A stretch of 64,000 nt of DNA. Source: Acanthopleura granulata (taxonomy: Eukaryota > Mollusca > Polyplacophora > Chitonida > Chitonidae). The stretch lies in the NCBI GenBank assembly GCA_016165875.1, contig JABBOT010000004.1, positions 9,152,889 to 9,216,888 on the forward strand, written 5' to 3'. Positions 10,006-22,861 of the stretch are shown here, piece after piece. The notes beneath the pieces were generated by a model that did no database searches, had not been told where the DNA came from, and was given only the letters and a program-made list of their open reading frames with translations. The position numbers and the translations under genes were made by a program. Each line of letters opens with the position of its first letter. Position 1 is the first letter of the stretch.

Positions 10006-13000
10006 ATGTCGCTTGAAAATTACATACAGCTAAAAGTTATTGGAAAGGGGAGCTATGGAGAGGTGTGGTTATCCAGAAACAAGAAGGACAAGAAACAGGT
10101 AAGTTTCAGATATAGAATTGTTGTATTTTTTATCGTTGTCTTTAATTCTTGATACACAGTCTCCAGTATGGATATAGCTTGATCGTCAGTTTCCTGTAAG
10201 CAAAGTGCTGGCCACTCTGATATAAGTGAAATATTATTGAATATGTTGTAAAAGTCCAATCAAATAAATATATAAGTAAGTGTGATATAACAAGTTTACT
10301 TTTCAGGGTAAGTTTTTTAAAAAGTATATTTGTTTAGGGATAAATCTGCTTAATATGCAATTATTTATTGTTCTTTTAGAAAATCATATATTGTATTGTT
10401 ATAAATGGAGTTCCTTAAAATTCCATTTGTATTAAATCTTTAGGTGTTCTGTTGACATTTATTCCCAGCTTTGTTTTCATAGCTTCTTTAATATTTATTG
10501 TAGTATGTCCTTAAGAAGATGGATCTTAAAAAAGCGACTAAAAAAGAGCGCAGAGCAGCAGAACAGGAAGCCAAGCTGCTTTCAAAACTAAAACATCCAA
10601 ATATTGTGTCATATAAGGACTCTTTTGAAACAGATAGTGCTTATCTGTACATTTCCATGCAGTATTGTGAGGGAGGAGACCTTTACAATAAACTTAAGGA
10701 GCAGAAGGGTAGTTTGTTGGAAGAAAGACAGGTGGTGGAATGGTTTGTTCAGATCTCCATGGCTTTACAAGTAAGTAATACCTGTAATTTTATAATATGT
10801 AATATTTTGTCTTTTTACACCTTATTGCTATCATATGAGAGCCAATGTTTCCTGCAAGCATTATGAAAGGTGGCTTTGGTGTAGGGGATAGAGTGTTTGC
10901 TATGAATCTTTTGAATCAGCATCCTTGGTACTACTTTGTTTAGCACTTGCCATAATACAAATATTATACTGACACATGGTAGACCCAGTGTTTTAATATA
11001 TGTGACTGGGATATGTGACAGAATCTTGTCTGATGTCCTCAGCATGTCTCTCCACTGAGGCAGCTCATCGCCAAGCTTGCTTCAAGGAATCACAGTCAGG
11101 ATGTACAGAAAATCTGTTGAAAGGAATGTAAAACTATAGTCAAACAAACTAATAAAAACATCACGATTACGTTGAAAGTGGCTCATAATTCAGTTGCGGA
11201 CAATGTGTGATCTTGTTTGTGGTGTAACTATTGTATTAGGACAAGTCAGTTAAATGTTCATGTACAGTGCCTATTTTGCAAGATGAGTTACTCTCTTTTT
11301 TTTCTTTTTCTTTAAACCACTGGTGTGTGTATATTTTTCACTTCTTAAATGAAACATCATTCAAAAGGGTTTTACTACCACATACATGCATTTCTTGAAA
11401 TAACATCAGAAGAACATTGGAACATGTCTTTCTTATGGATATACAACTTCTTGGTTTATTATTATCACGACGTTTCGATGTAGATACTAACATCGTTGTT
11501 CGAAACGTCGTGATAATAATAAACCAAGAAGTTGTATATCCATAAGAAAGACATGTTCCAGTGTTCTTCCATCCCAACTTCTAAATGCCACTTAAACATC
11601 ATAAGAACATTTTACTTCTTATCCTGCTTTCAGCTGTAATGATGTTGCTTTTCCTCTTTCCAGTACATGCATGAACGCAATATTCTTCACCGAGACCTGA
11701 AAACACAGAATATATTTTTAACAAAGAGTAAAATTATTAAAGTTGGAGATTTAGGGATAGCAAGGTAAGAAATTATTCCCTTCTCTTTCAAGTGACACAT
11801 TTGGCTTCATTTTTAATGATTCATCCACCTTAAAGGACCACTTAAAAGTTATTATTTAATTTGGATTAATTTCTTATCAGAAGAACACAAGAGTCTATAA
11901 CAAAAGTGTTATTTGACAGCCTTTGTGTGCTTCTGAGACAGGCCAAACTTAAGGTGAAATTCAGTGTTGGGTGTGTACATCAAAATTCTACTTGAACACT
12001 ATGTTTCTGTTTTTTGTAACAGATGTGTGGTGATTCATCTGCCAAAATTATGGATTTAATTTTTGGCCATTGATGGCTGTGTAAGATGTGTAATGTTAAG
12101 AGTATGCTATGAAAGAGTAATAAAAAGCAGAAATTCAACTTTTGGAAAGGTAACTGGTGACCCCACAATGCCTTATGAACAAAACCTTTGAGCATGTATA
12201 CAGGAACATCTTTTTGAATGCTCAGCATCAATCATTGAGTGGTATTTACTCACATAGTTGTCTCCCTACTAGTTGCCACAAAGTCATTTGACCAGTTTTA
12301 GCATCTACAGGTAAAAGAAAGTTATTTTGTTCTTGTCAGAATATATCATTCAGGTGAAATAAACCTTCAGGTGGTTTACAATTTGATACTGTTGCTTATG
12401 GCTGTTGATGAAAAAATGGAAAGTGCTGACATTTTAATACCATTCTCCTGTGTTACATAGAATATAGATCTGTGCTATGAAATACTGATTTTTCCCCCAC
12501 AGGGTTTTAGATAGCTCCAGCGACATGGCCACAACTTTAATTGGAACACCTTACTACATGAGTCCAGAGCTGTTTTCAAATAAACCCTATAATCATAAGG
12601 TAATAAATATTATTGGTCATGTTCATGTAGTTACATGCATTTGTATTTGTTAACTCTTATTTATTTATACACAACAACATATAAAATATTTGTTACTACG
12701 TGTAAAGGTTAGTCACTGCATAGCTCTTGAAAACACATTTGATCTGTGTGCATTAAGAGTAAAAGTAACATGCTGTCAGAAACTAATAACATGAAATATA
12801 AATACCCCTCCTGCAATGTTTTTGGAAATACTGAAACTCTGATACTAGCCATGTAGCAAAAAGTATGAAAACAGCAAGTGTTATTTTGATTTCAGTCTGA
12901 TGTTTGGGCTCTTGGCTGCTGTGTGTATGAAATGACAACTCTTAAACATGCCTTCAATGCCAAAGACATGAATTCCTTAGTTTACAAGATTCTGAGAGGG

Positions 13001-16000
13001 AAGGTAAGAAAAACTTTTCTTGTTGTGTGCACATACAGTACACATAAGTGTTTCCCAAATAATGTGGCTGAAAGAGATAAAGTTTTATATGCAACTGTGC
13101 ATATTTCTCCTAGCACATATCTTTTGTTGTGGCAACTGTATTAAAATTATGTTCTGGTAATAAGAGTAATATTGTCTGGAAAGAATATATGCTGTCAGTA
13201 AATTAGGTGTAAAGGTTTGTGTCAAAATGTGTTTGCTACTTCAGCCGATGAAATTAAAGAATTGGGCTGTGAGATTTGATTCTATATGATCATGTCTGTT
13301 TGTAAATGATGTACCTTCTACGTAATTGCAGATGCCTGTGATGCCAAAGCAGTATAGTTCAGAATTGGTGACGTTGTTACGAAGCATGCTTCATCAAGAT
13401 CCTGACAAACGTCCCAGTGTCAACAGAATTCTGAGGGATCCCTACATCAAAAAGAATATAACTATATTTTTGGAAGGGACCAGACAAAGGTTAATTAGGA
13501 TTTAATATTGATTTTGCTGGATTAATTGTTTTCCTGCTTTTGCCACTACGAGATTATGAAGAGTTATTTTCACTTAGGCGTTATCTCCTGTTATACTCTA
13601 ACACAAATTATTCTCATCATGGGAAATGTTTAAAAGATTAGCCGCCCTATTTTATCATAATATCATCTATAAATGAATGCAAAAATAAGGGTTTTAGTAC
13701 ATTCATATATTTTTGCAGATTAGGGTTTCTTAAATTTTCAAGTATAGCTTTGGCCAGAATTAAGCTTGAGTAAATATTTATATGGTTGAGTTTGTCGTGA
13801 ATGGTTTATGAATGTATCTCTTTCAGACACAGGCCTAGCAGTAGTAGTAGCGTACACAGTATTAGTAGCCGTGTTGCTAATGCAGGTGCCGCAGCAAGGC
13901 CCTCAGCAGAGAGTCGTCCAGAATCAAGCAGCAGCTCTAGGATGGGGTCAGGGATCGCTGGGTCAAGAGGTCAACCGATGGGCGATGGAGATGGTGTTCC
14001 TTGTTCTCGACACTCAGCTGACATGCCTGTCCCATTCGCTGAACTGGAACCAATATCTGAACACGCACATGCTGTGGTGGCGGGAAATTCCAAAGTTGGG
14101 TACAAGAATAATGAGGTAGATATATGTGTACTGTAGTGAATGTATTACAACACTAAGAGTTCACTGTTTTAATCCATTTCTGATTCATCTTTTTTAAAAA
14201 TATCTGCCCACTTTCTTCATTTTTAGTTCTACTGGTCAAAGACCAGAAGAGGTTATGTGGTGGCAAGTTTTCTGGCATCTGTCCGTCTGTGTGTCTGGCC
14301 CCTGTTAACTTTAGCTTCAAAATGCTACTCCTCCAACAGTTTTCATTCAATGAAACTTGGGTCAAGTGTAGACAACATTAAGATACACAATTTGTAGCGT
14401 CGATTTTCTTTTTCAATTATCGGTTGTCCATCTGTCTGTCTGTGTATCCAGAATATGTTAACATTTTCAACATGCCCCTTCTCCTACAGTTTTTGTCTGA
14501 TTTCAATGAAATGTAAGTAAAGTGTGCACTACATCAAGATACATATTTTGTAGTATTGATTTTCCATTTCAATGATCATCTTTCTGTCTGTTCGTGTTAA
14601 CATTTCCTTAAAACGCAGCTACTCTTACAGATTTTATACGATTTCAACAAAACTTTTAAATACTGCTTAAAATGATTAAACAAACACACTATCTGGTGCT
14701 CCATGATGTCACGATTACAAATTTGCAAGAATTATTTTCATGCATTGTATAATTTTCAAGCGTTTTCTTTCAAGTTATACCACTTTCTCCGAAGGGGTGT
14801 TTTCAATGCAGACTTGCATTGTAGCGGCATGTAGCAGTCTTGATAGGTTGAGATCGAGTTAAATCCTACTAGTCTTTTTTTTTCAAATGTCATGAAGTTA
14901 TTAGGCACTGCAGACTAGTTCTAGTGCTCTGAGTTTCAAATCCAGTCTATTTCTTATCATCTTTGCATGGAAAATTTTTCCCCACAATTTTTATTGTTCA
15001 ATGTAACCTACTTTGGATGCCATATTACAATGAATAGAATGTGTTGACATGTCATTTTCTCGAATATGGTGTATACAGTTGAGCTGGAATTTGTAATACA
15101 GATAGAACACCAGGGGGAAAGTTAACTGTAGAAAAATTATTTTCATATCTTGAAAACTGTAGAAATGTACTGATGAATGCAAATATTTTTAAGTATAAGT
15201 ATGTTGTATTTTTAAGTATGTTGTCTGATGTAGTTTGATATTATGGTCACACGTTTCATCTAATTAATTTCCTGCAATGTATACTTTTCACCCATATTAC
15301 GATCAAATTTTGGAAAAGTGTAGTTTCCCCTTATTTGGAGGTGACCTGACAGAAAACTGCGACAGCTGTTATGCTGAAAATTGCAGAGTGTTAAAAAACA
15401 GAAACTCCCCCATATTTAGAGATGATAGGAAACCATTATAGTTGTAAAGCTGAAAGAATGTAACTGAAAGATGTAATTGAAATTGCTAATGTATTTAAAA
15501 AGTTCTTCACGGAAGCTGCAGAAAATCTTCTCCCAAGAAAAAACATTGACCCAACTCCCTCATTAACAAATTTAGCGTATTTTGTTTCCCCACAAAAAAG
15601 GCCATGTATCACTTTTCCTCTCATGACAGAAAATGAAGTATATAGTCAACTTATAATGATAGATACCTCCAAATGTACAGATTGGATGGGATCAATCCAA
15701 GGTTTCGATACATTATTACACCTGATAATACAAAAATGATTAACCTGAGCATCGCATCTGGTCTTTTTCCACATAGCTGGAAGACGTCCAAGATAATCCC
15801 ATTACATAAAAGAGGACCTGTTAAAAAGGCGGAGAACTGCCGTCACATCTCCATATTGCCATCTTTGTCGAAAGTCTGGGAACGGCATATGCACAAATGT
15901 CTTTATGATTAGATATTGGACAAAAACTTTCTTGGTGATAAACAATCTGGCTTCCATCTACATCACTCCTGTTGTACAGTTTTAACCAAGATGACTGAAA

Positions 16001-19000
16001 GCTGGCTAAAGGCTATTGACAATGATGAGTTAATTGGTTCTGTGATCATTGACTTCAAAAAAAGCACATGGCCTCAATGATCAGAGTTACTTTTACAACC
16101 ATAAATTCCAATCTTCATCATATAACTTGATGGTGCTCAGAAAATAAAATGATGATAAATGGAAATAAAAGTAAAACTATGTTGATTGGAACATTGCAAA
16201 AACTGAAGAAATGTCCTCAGCATCCTCTTAACATTACCATCAGTGGTCAGCAAATTGAAAATCTAAATAATCTAAAGTTGCTTGGATTACATGTAGACAA
16301 AAGTCTGAACTGGCAAAAGTATGTTGATTGTGTATGGCCACTATCTCTAAACTGTTGTCTGTACTGAGGAAGCACAAACATATCCTGCCTTACAAAACAA
16401 GGGCACTCTATTGTAATGCGTATATTTTTCACATTTAAACTACTGTGTTACTATATGGTCTTACTGCTCTAAGGCTCTTTTGGAAAGAGTGTATAATCTC
16501 CAGAACACTGCAGCATGGTATATTAGACAAGTGATATTAGACAACAGTAAAAGCATGTCTACCTCTGAAATGTTTTCAGCCCTAACATGGAAAACAATAT
16601 ATAAAATAATTCAGTATCAAAAAGATCAAACTGTCTACAAATCTCTGAATGACTAATACCCTGAATATATAAAAAAATGTGTTTCATATCAAAGAACTAC
16701 AAGAAAGACATTCAAGATCAAGTTTTACAGTTCAATTAATTCCCTCTTTTCCTCTTGAGTCTTACCTATTCTGGAAGTTTGCATTGGAACACTCTCCCTG
16801 CTACTCTCCAGGATGCCTCCTCAGTACAGAATTTCCAATATCTATATAGCAAGTGGATGGTCAACAAATCTGAGGCATAACTGCATTTACTATATAATCT
16901 CTTCTTGTATATACAGTAGTTCAGTTACCAGCTTAGAGTAGATTAGATTTAGTCTATTTTACCATATATTCCTTTGACTACTGTTGTTTTTTTTTTTTTC
17001 CTTCGTTTTCTTTTTTTTTCTTTCACTTCAGATAGTATATTGTGAAAATACAATCATGATATTTTTTTTTATTCCAACAAGGTAAAGATACTGAATACTG
17101 ATAGCAGAAAGTCAGAGAAAGGTAGTGAGGAGGTCGATTGTGCTGGAGAGGGGCTTGGAAAACGAGTTACTCCCCTTGTCAGAGAGGAGCCTCCACCAAG
17201 GAACAGTAGGCACAGGCGCTCGCAAGAGCCAGATGAGGAGTTGGTGTCAAGTGTGGACTCAGTCAGAAGCAATAGAAAATCACTGACTGCAAACAAAGTA
17301 AATTATTTCATATTTATTATATCATGTATATCTATATATATTGCTTCCTTTCGGTCATATGTGGGAAGGTCTTCCAGCAACCTGCGCATGATCATGGGTA
17401 TAGCTCGGGCTCTGTCTAGTTTCCTCTCACTGTAATGCCGTTGAACAAGTAAATTATTCTTCAGTATAGGCTGAAACATCAACCAGACAAGTAAATATAT
17501 AAATGAATTGTTTATTTCAAAATTCTGTCAAATATAGAACTTGGCTGTACGGTTTATTAACAGATATGTCCATTTATTTTAGTGTGTAATTTTTCAGTCG
17601 TCCATAATCAAATAACTGTTGTGTTTTATACATATTCAAAGGCTAAAAGTGGTTTAGAAGTTTCTACTCAAAGAAAAACAAAAAACATTTTTGTGTGTAA
17701 TTTCTTGGGGATGTTTAGTGATCACTTTTTAGCAATCCATAGTATTTAAATTCACTCATGTGTCTATAAGCAAAGCACTAAAATGTTTAAAATTGCTGGC
17801 ACAGATGGAGGACTGGGATGAGGAGGATATGGTAATCCATTACAGTCTTTTGCACTGGTTGACTCTTAAAATATGCTATGCATCACTTTCAGTAGCTTGT
17901 ATTACATATGTATACTGACGTTGGTTCCCCACTTTTCACCAGTTTATTTGCTGTGTTTATGATTTTGCTGGAAATGCTTTCAATATTATCCATTCCAAAC
18001 ATAAGCTAAAGCTCCTCACATAAGTTATGTATTTCCTGCATTGACTTCATAATTAATAAATCTTTGGTGAATGCTTTATGAAATTCTTTGAATTACATTT
18101 GCTCTTTTCTTCAAACACTGTCTTACAAATGTCATACAGCATTGGTTTTGCTAGCTTTCCTCCAGGAATACTTGATGGAAGTATTAATCAAATGAGTATG
18201 TTGTTTGATGAATTCTTATAAGCTTAATATCATCTTGATAAAATGCTCTTCTTCAGGTCTCTTTTTCTGCTGTGACAAATACTTGGACATGTACAGTGAT
18301 AATACGGAGTGCATCTTTTGAGAATGATGTTTATAGTGTAACATTGATAAGTTTCCAAAAAATTTTGATGTCCACAGTATTGTACCTCTGCTTTCTTTCT
18401 CCAAAACCAGAGGTCAGCAGTCAAGTCCCGTCCCCTTCCCCCACCCCCAAGGATTGAAGTGGAGAGTGGTCTGCCCATGAGGCGAGGTGATCAACATGCA
18501 CGAGATGGTGAGAAGAAGCCGGGCGAGCAGAGCACCGACTCCTCCAAGTCCTCGGGGACATCAGCGTCTAGCCGGGACCCTGAAGATTTGGGCCTGGATG
18601 ACCCTGATACACCAACTCCCAGGGTGAGCAAACAAGGGTGGACCCTGAGACAGTGTTACATCAGTGTTTTAGTAATGCCTAATGATCTGAAATTACTGGG
18701 ACAGTTGGCCAAGATTGCCAGTATTAACTGGTCTACTATCCTGGTGCTAAATTTACCAAGCATGACTGATTTTAAAGCTGATTTATGCCCCTTTATAAAA
18801 TGATATTTCAAATTTTTAGTTCTCTCTGGAGTTTGAAACTGAAGACGCTGCTTTCAATATCAGTTCCTATGGTCCGATCAGCTGTACACAATTACATTGT
18901 GTAGTTTTCAGAATTTTCTTTTGTGCGACTGGAAGAGGGGGGGAGGGGGGTATGAAATGGATAATGTTGCACAATTATGTTGCACATTTTCTTGGATTGT

Positions 19001-22000
19001 CAAATTTGAATGTTATTATGAGTAATTTGCAAGGAAGTTCAGCATTATTCATTTACTTCCTCCCGTTTTTCAGAGCTTGCCTAATCTTTCTGCTCGTGAA
19101 AGGAGGCGGAAAAACGTTTCTTCCTGTAAGTGTAATTTCATATATGTGTATTTTTTTTATGTTATTCATAGTGGTGTGTTAAAGTTGATTAACAAAAGGC
19201 TTACCAGGACCCTGTTGTCTGTCGTTTACATGTAAATATGTTGTTGTTTAGCTTGTATACATATCTTTTGATGGTGAGTAAAAAGTTGAAAAACATGCAA
19301 GGATGTGACAGCTCTCCACAGACTTGGAAGTAAACATGTACATATACTTGTTAATTTAAGTGTTTCATGACTTTGGCATTCACAGGGCTGTGAGATTGGA
19401 TGCTCGATCCGCTTTCACAAAATTTTGTGAATCATTTTATTTTTTTTTCGTAAATAACATTGACTTATGGCATAACTTGACATAACTTATCAAAAAGCAA
19501 ATTAGACTCCCTTATTCCAACTTACTGCTGTATGTTGATTGTAGCAGGAATGAATGTATTTTTTGTAAATTCATTTTTATGAAACATTGAACCTCTGCTT
19601 CCTATTCTATCTTAATCACTAATTTTTAGGTATGGAATTTGGTTTTTTCTAGCCCAAGAGAGGCCAGGATCTGCTCGTCGTCTAAAACTTGTCCGCCCCC
19701 AGTCCGTAAAAGTTACCAGAGCAGAGAAAAAACAGGCAAGGGACAGCAGCAGCCTAAAAAAGTCACAAAAAGGACATGAAAAGTAGTTTGTGGTGCTTAT
19801 AAGTTGTCTTCCTTCTTTTCAACAGTACATCTACTTCCTGTGACTCTTCATTTACAACCATCCCCATGTGACTGAAGTCAAACCAGATGCAAAACTGTAT
19901 ACAACACACCCATTTTTAACATCACTGAAGTAGGTCTAGTCTGGATTGCAGTGTGGGCAATATCTAATACATGGTTCCTAGCATACTTGTTCTGTATTTA
20001 TCTATATTATAGATATTTAGCTTAGTTCATCTCTTGTAATTTCCCATCCTCACAGGAGCCACGTGGTCCTGCAGTAGCAGGAAGAAGTCACCATAGACAA
20101 CCATCAATAGCTGATGAGAGCAGTTCATCATCTGAGGAAAGCACTGATGTAAAGGATGGGCCAGGACAGGAGAGAGACAAACGAAGGTTGGCATCATGGG
20201 TATAACCAGTCTGAAATGTTACTGGGAAATAAGGAAACTTTCATCTCTAAAATCTTTGTTTTCTTTTCATAATTCAAAAATTCTTTTAACCAATTTAAAC
20301 TTGTATGTAGTGGGGGTTTTTGTTCACCTTGAGTATTACAGAATTGTCATTCACGTTCTTCTACACCCAATACAGGGAAAACAAGGAGATGAAAAATTTC
20401 ATATCATTACTTGACACAACTTTGAGGATGAACAAAGAGGAGGATAAATCTGACGAGGACACCAAAGGATCAAGGAAAGATGCTGAGGGAGCAGTACCAA
20501 GCACTGCAGGGGAAACTGTTGTGGAGCTACCAGAACAAAGTCACCGACACACTCGTCATCTCTCCATTCCAAGTATGAACATTACAGCTGTTGGATAACT
20601 GTTGTGGCACATCAATTTAAGCCCTCAGTAAACCCAATCAGTCTGTGGCAAGTTACTTAGGTTTAAGGGTAGCAAAAATTGGCTTAATGGGTATACAAGA
20701 TAATTCAGAAAAAATCCTCAAAAAGCGTTTTTTTGTAGTTGCTTTTTAATTTTAAGAATCAAAGCCTCTTCTTATTACAACAAGACTAACACAGATATTG
20801 GTCATCCGCTTGAACCTTTTTTTTCTTTTTTAAATCTAATCTTTATATGGATTTTCTGTTTTCGGGGTCACATTGTACATGTGCTTTCATGTCAACATGG
20901 CAACACCATTACAACTAGTTCTTCACACATACATATATGTATATATTGTAATCACTGTTGTCACCTTTTAAGACAGTTTACTATGATACCTTCAAACTGA
21001 AACAGAATCTTATTGGTATGTTATCATTTTTACAGGTGCTGAAACACTGGGAAACACTGGCCGCCTCATGGAGAGGATCAGGCTATTACGGAAGTAAGTG
21101 TCTCACAGACAGGGTGTTTTGTATTTTTATGTTTTATAGTGCTGTGATTATATTTTCCCATTTCAGCAGTCAGATAGTTCTTTGGCTCAGGTCAAAGAAA
21201 AATAAGAGATGCCATAGAGTAATTTCTTTTAAGCAACACAATAAAATTTGATTTGTGTAGATGTTTGATTGTTCACCATACTTGAGAATTTTTTACTTAT
21301 GCAGTGTTGGTCAGTTCTATGGGTAAAGGAATTGCTCAAATTTAAGTTTGCAAAAATCCACTTGCTTCCAGTTTTGAAGTTGATTACTTCTATGTTTCAC
21401 CCCATTTGGTTTCCTACTTTTTACTTGAAAGTGTTACCCTCTTCAGCCGAGTTAATTAAAAGCAGTGCTTTGTTTTTGTTTTAGTAGCAACCTGTGCCTG
21501 TAAATGTGTATGTATATGCTTTATATGTATCCTTTCAGAGATTGCATGCAAGGTGTAGGTTTTCATCACCTGAGAAAAGCATATGATATTCTGGAAAGAT
21601 TTGAAGATGACGAAGTTGAGGTATGTCATCAATTTTTGCTCATCCTAGATGAATTTTTATGATTTTCAAGCTTTGTCCCATCTCATTCACCCGAGTAGTA
21701 CAGTTATGCATGTCTCTTGGTCTATGTAGACCATGAACACAAGACAGGTATAAAAGTATTTCAGATAGATTGTATAAATTTTGTGTACAGTTTTGTGTTC
21801 TGTTATGCATTCATCTTTAAGACTTGGTCATTCAGACCTATTTTTGGGAAACACTGTATACATGATATAAGTAGTTCTTCAATTCTGTTCACAATTTTTG
21901 CACATTCATATGTTGATCAGTTGCTTTGGTGGATACAGGCATGTCACTAACTTATCTGTCTGTGAAGCTGTGAGACAGTTTTACATTACGTGTGACTTCT

Positions 22001-22861
22001 AAGTTTTAGGTGCCATCCTTTATTGAGCAGTCAAGTAGCCTTCTTTTGAGATAACTACTCCTTGACTAACGATTGTGTGCATATGTCTTTATATAAGGAG
22101 TTTTGGTTGTGGTTTGTGTGATACACCTGACTGCTGTTATTTAAAAAATTGCAAAAGAAGGTGAAAAATTCTTGAGTGCAAGTCACTGATCACCTGGACT
22201 GGAATACCAAGTATACCTCACTCCACGCTAAGTAGAGTCAACGACTGTGACATCATAGTCATGGTACTTCCAAACCTCACTCTCAGTATTATAGGCACAC
22301 CAAGTCCTGACTTAACAGAGTGTTGGTATGGCGTGACTGGGTAGCACTTATACACTAAGCTGAGTCAAGAACTTTGACATTGTGGTAATGGTATTTCCAA
22401 ACCTCACACTTAGTATTATGGGTACACCAAGTCCTGACTTAACAGAGTGTTGGTATGGCGTGACTAGGTGGCACATCATTTTCTGATATCTTGGGAACCA
22501 TTGGCTCTCAATACAAATATTATTGTTATTATTGTATTTATACATAATGTCGAACCTTATACATAATGTAGAACCCAAAGTAACCAAGGAAATGAAAGTA
22601 ATTAAAGACTAATTAAATATATTATGTTAACATTAATTTTGTAGTGAAGAATCTGCTGCACCATGTTGTTTTAGTCACTACTGCCAGAAATAAGTTATGC
22701 ATCTTCCTTTTATTGTTTAGTTAAATGTGTGTCTTTTGTTCTTGTCTTTTCAGCCCAGACTTGTTGAACTGCTTGGAAAAGACTGTTTTGACGAATATGC
22801 TGGCAAGATCTGGCAGTTGAAATTTTGTGAAGATTCAGCATTTGGTTTTAAGCCGTCCTGA
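10006..22861 (+). CDS. NEK4: NIMA-related Ser/Thr protein kinase, NEK4 type
   Basis: A 17-exon gene encoding 759 aa. Exons: 10006-10098, 10504-10770, 11664-11764, 12503-12599, 12896-13003, 13332-13489, 13827-14115, 17082-17297, 17805-17831, 18411-18623, 19074-19125, 19653-19735, 20056-20186, 20376-20572, 21036-21093, 21539-21620, 22754-22861; every junction keeps phase. The N-terminal kinase domain (about residues 6-262) has the glycine loop GKGSYGEV (14-21), ATP lysine K35, helix-C glutamate E53, HRDLKT (129-134, catalytic D131), DLG instead of DFG (149-151) as is usual for NEKs, and the activation segment GTPYYMSPE (168-176). Blocks such as [14 protein letters not shown] and VVEWFVQI identify NEK4. 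Known NEK4 proteins act in DNA-damage and cilium-linked signalling; here that is inference. The C-terminal half is Ser/Arg/Pro-rich and low in complexity. The ATG is fixed by an upstream in-frame stop. All introns are GT-AG except GC-AG at 19736. The C-terminal end, where family conservation is weak, is the least certain part. Confidence 0.93.
11409..11569. mobile_element. Near-perfect foldback element in NEK4 intron 2
   Basis: The arms 11409-11477 and 11501-11569 are inverted repeats of 69 bp with a single mismatch, separated by 23 bp that themselves contain a short cgatg/catcg stem. The arms end inward at cgacgtttcg/cgaaacgtcg. No coding capacity was found. The near-identity of the arms suggests a recent insertion or ongoing arm correction. 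It lies about 95 bp before exon 3 of the kinase gene. Confidence 0.9.
11818..11995. repeat. Interspersed repeat, copy in NEK4 intron 3
   Basis: This stretch aligns, with gaps, to 27140-27311. Shared blocks in the same order are gattcatccac, ttgattaatttcttatcag (one base differs), a cctttNtNNgcttctga block, and ccaaac-tt-aggt-aaat near the end. Two copies 15 kb apart show an unclassified interspersed element, probably non-autonomous. Confidence 0.65.
14220..14655. repeat. Tandem repeat of about 150 bp in NEK4 intron 7
   Basis: Two complete units and one partial unit begin near 14274, 14427 and 14578. Each contains a run of ctgtctgt-type sequence, then tgttaac, a ctactcct-acag block, atttcaatgaaa and aagataca-atttgtag. 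A short leader (tggtcaaagaccagaagag, itself a small hairpin) precedes the first unit. It resembles an interspersed repeat with internal tandem structure. It has no coding capacity. Confidence 0.8.
15430..16890 (+). pseudogene. Degraded non-LTR retrotransposon reverse transcriptase
   Basis: Several frames together encode pieces in the order expected for a LINE reverse transcriptase: [11 protein letters not shown] upstream, [19 protein letters not shown] with [19 protein letters not shown] (15740-15900), [15 protein letters not shown] (about 16020), [17 protein letters not shown] (about 16279-16329) and a C-terminal stretch up to about 16880. The last set is typical of jockey/CR1-like elements. 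Stop codons and frame changes occur throughout, and the segment that should carry the YADD-type catalytic box appears deleted near 16085-16140. The relic is inserted in intron 7 of the kinase gene in sense orientation and is certainly inactive. Confidence 0.88.
17341..17505 (+). mobile_element. SINE body and tail in NEK4 intron 8
   Basis: The stretch gtgggaaggtcttccagcaa, cctgcgcatgatcatggg, gggctctgtctagtttcctc and a terminal part with attcttcagtatagg and an AT-rich tail matches the local SINE body on the plus strand. The tRNA-like head is missing. It begins shortly after the exon 8 donor at 17298. Confidence 0.75.
22227..22474. repeat. Tandem duplication, unit about 126 bp
   Basis: The two copies, 22227-22347 and 22354-22474, share long identical stretches, including accaagtcctgacttaacag and agtgttggtatggcgtgact. 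They differ by scattered substitutions. The duplication lies in the last intron of the kinase gene (21621-22753). Confidence 0.88.

Noticed and set aside
20113..20150. CTGATGA ... GAAA pattern resembling a hammerhead ribozyme core
   Set aside because: The intervening bases do not form a proper stem II and the site lies inside a conserved-phase coding exon of the kinase gene.
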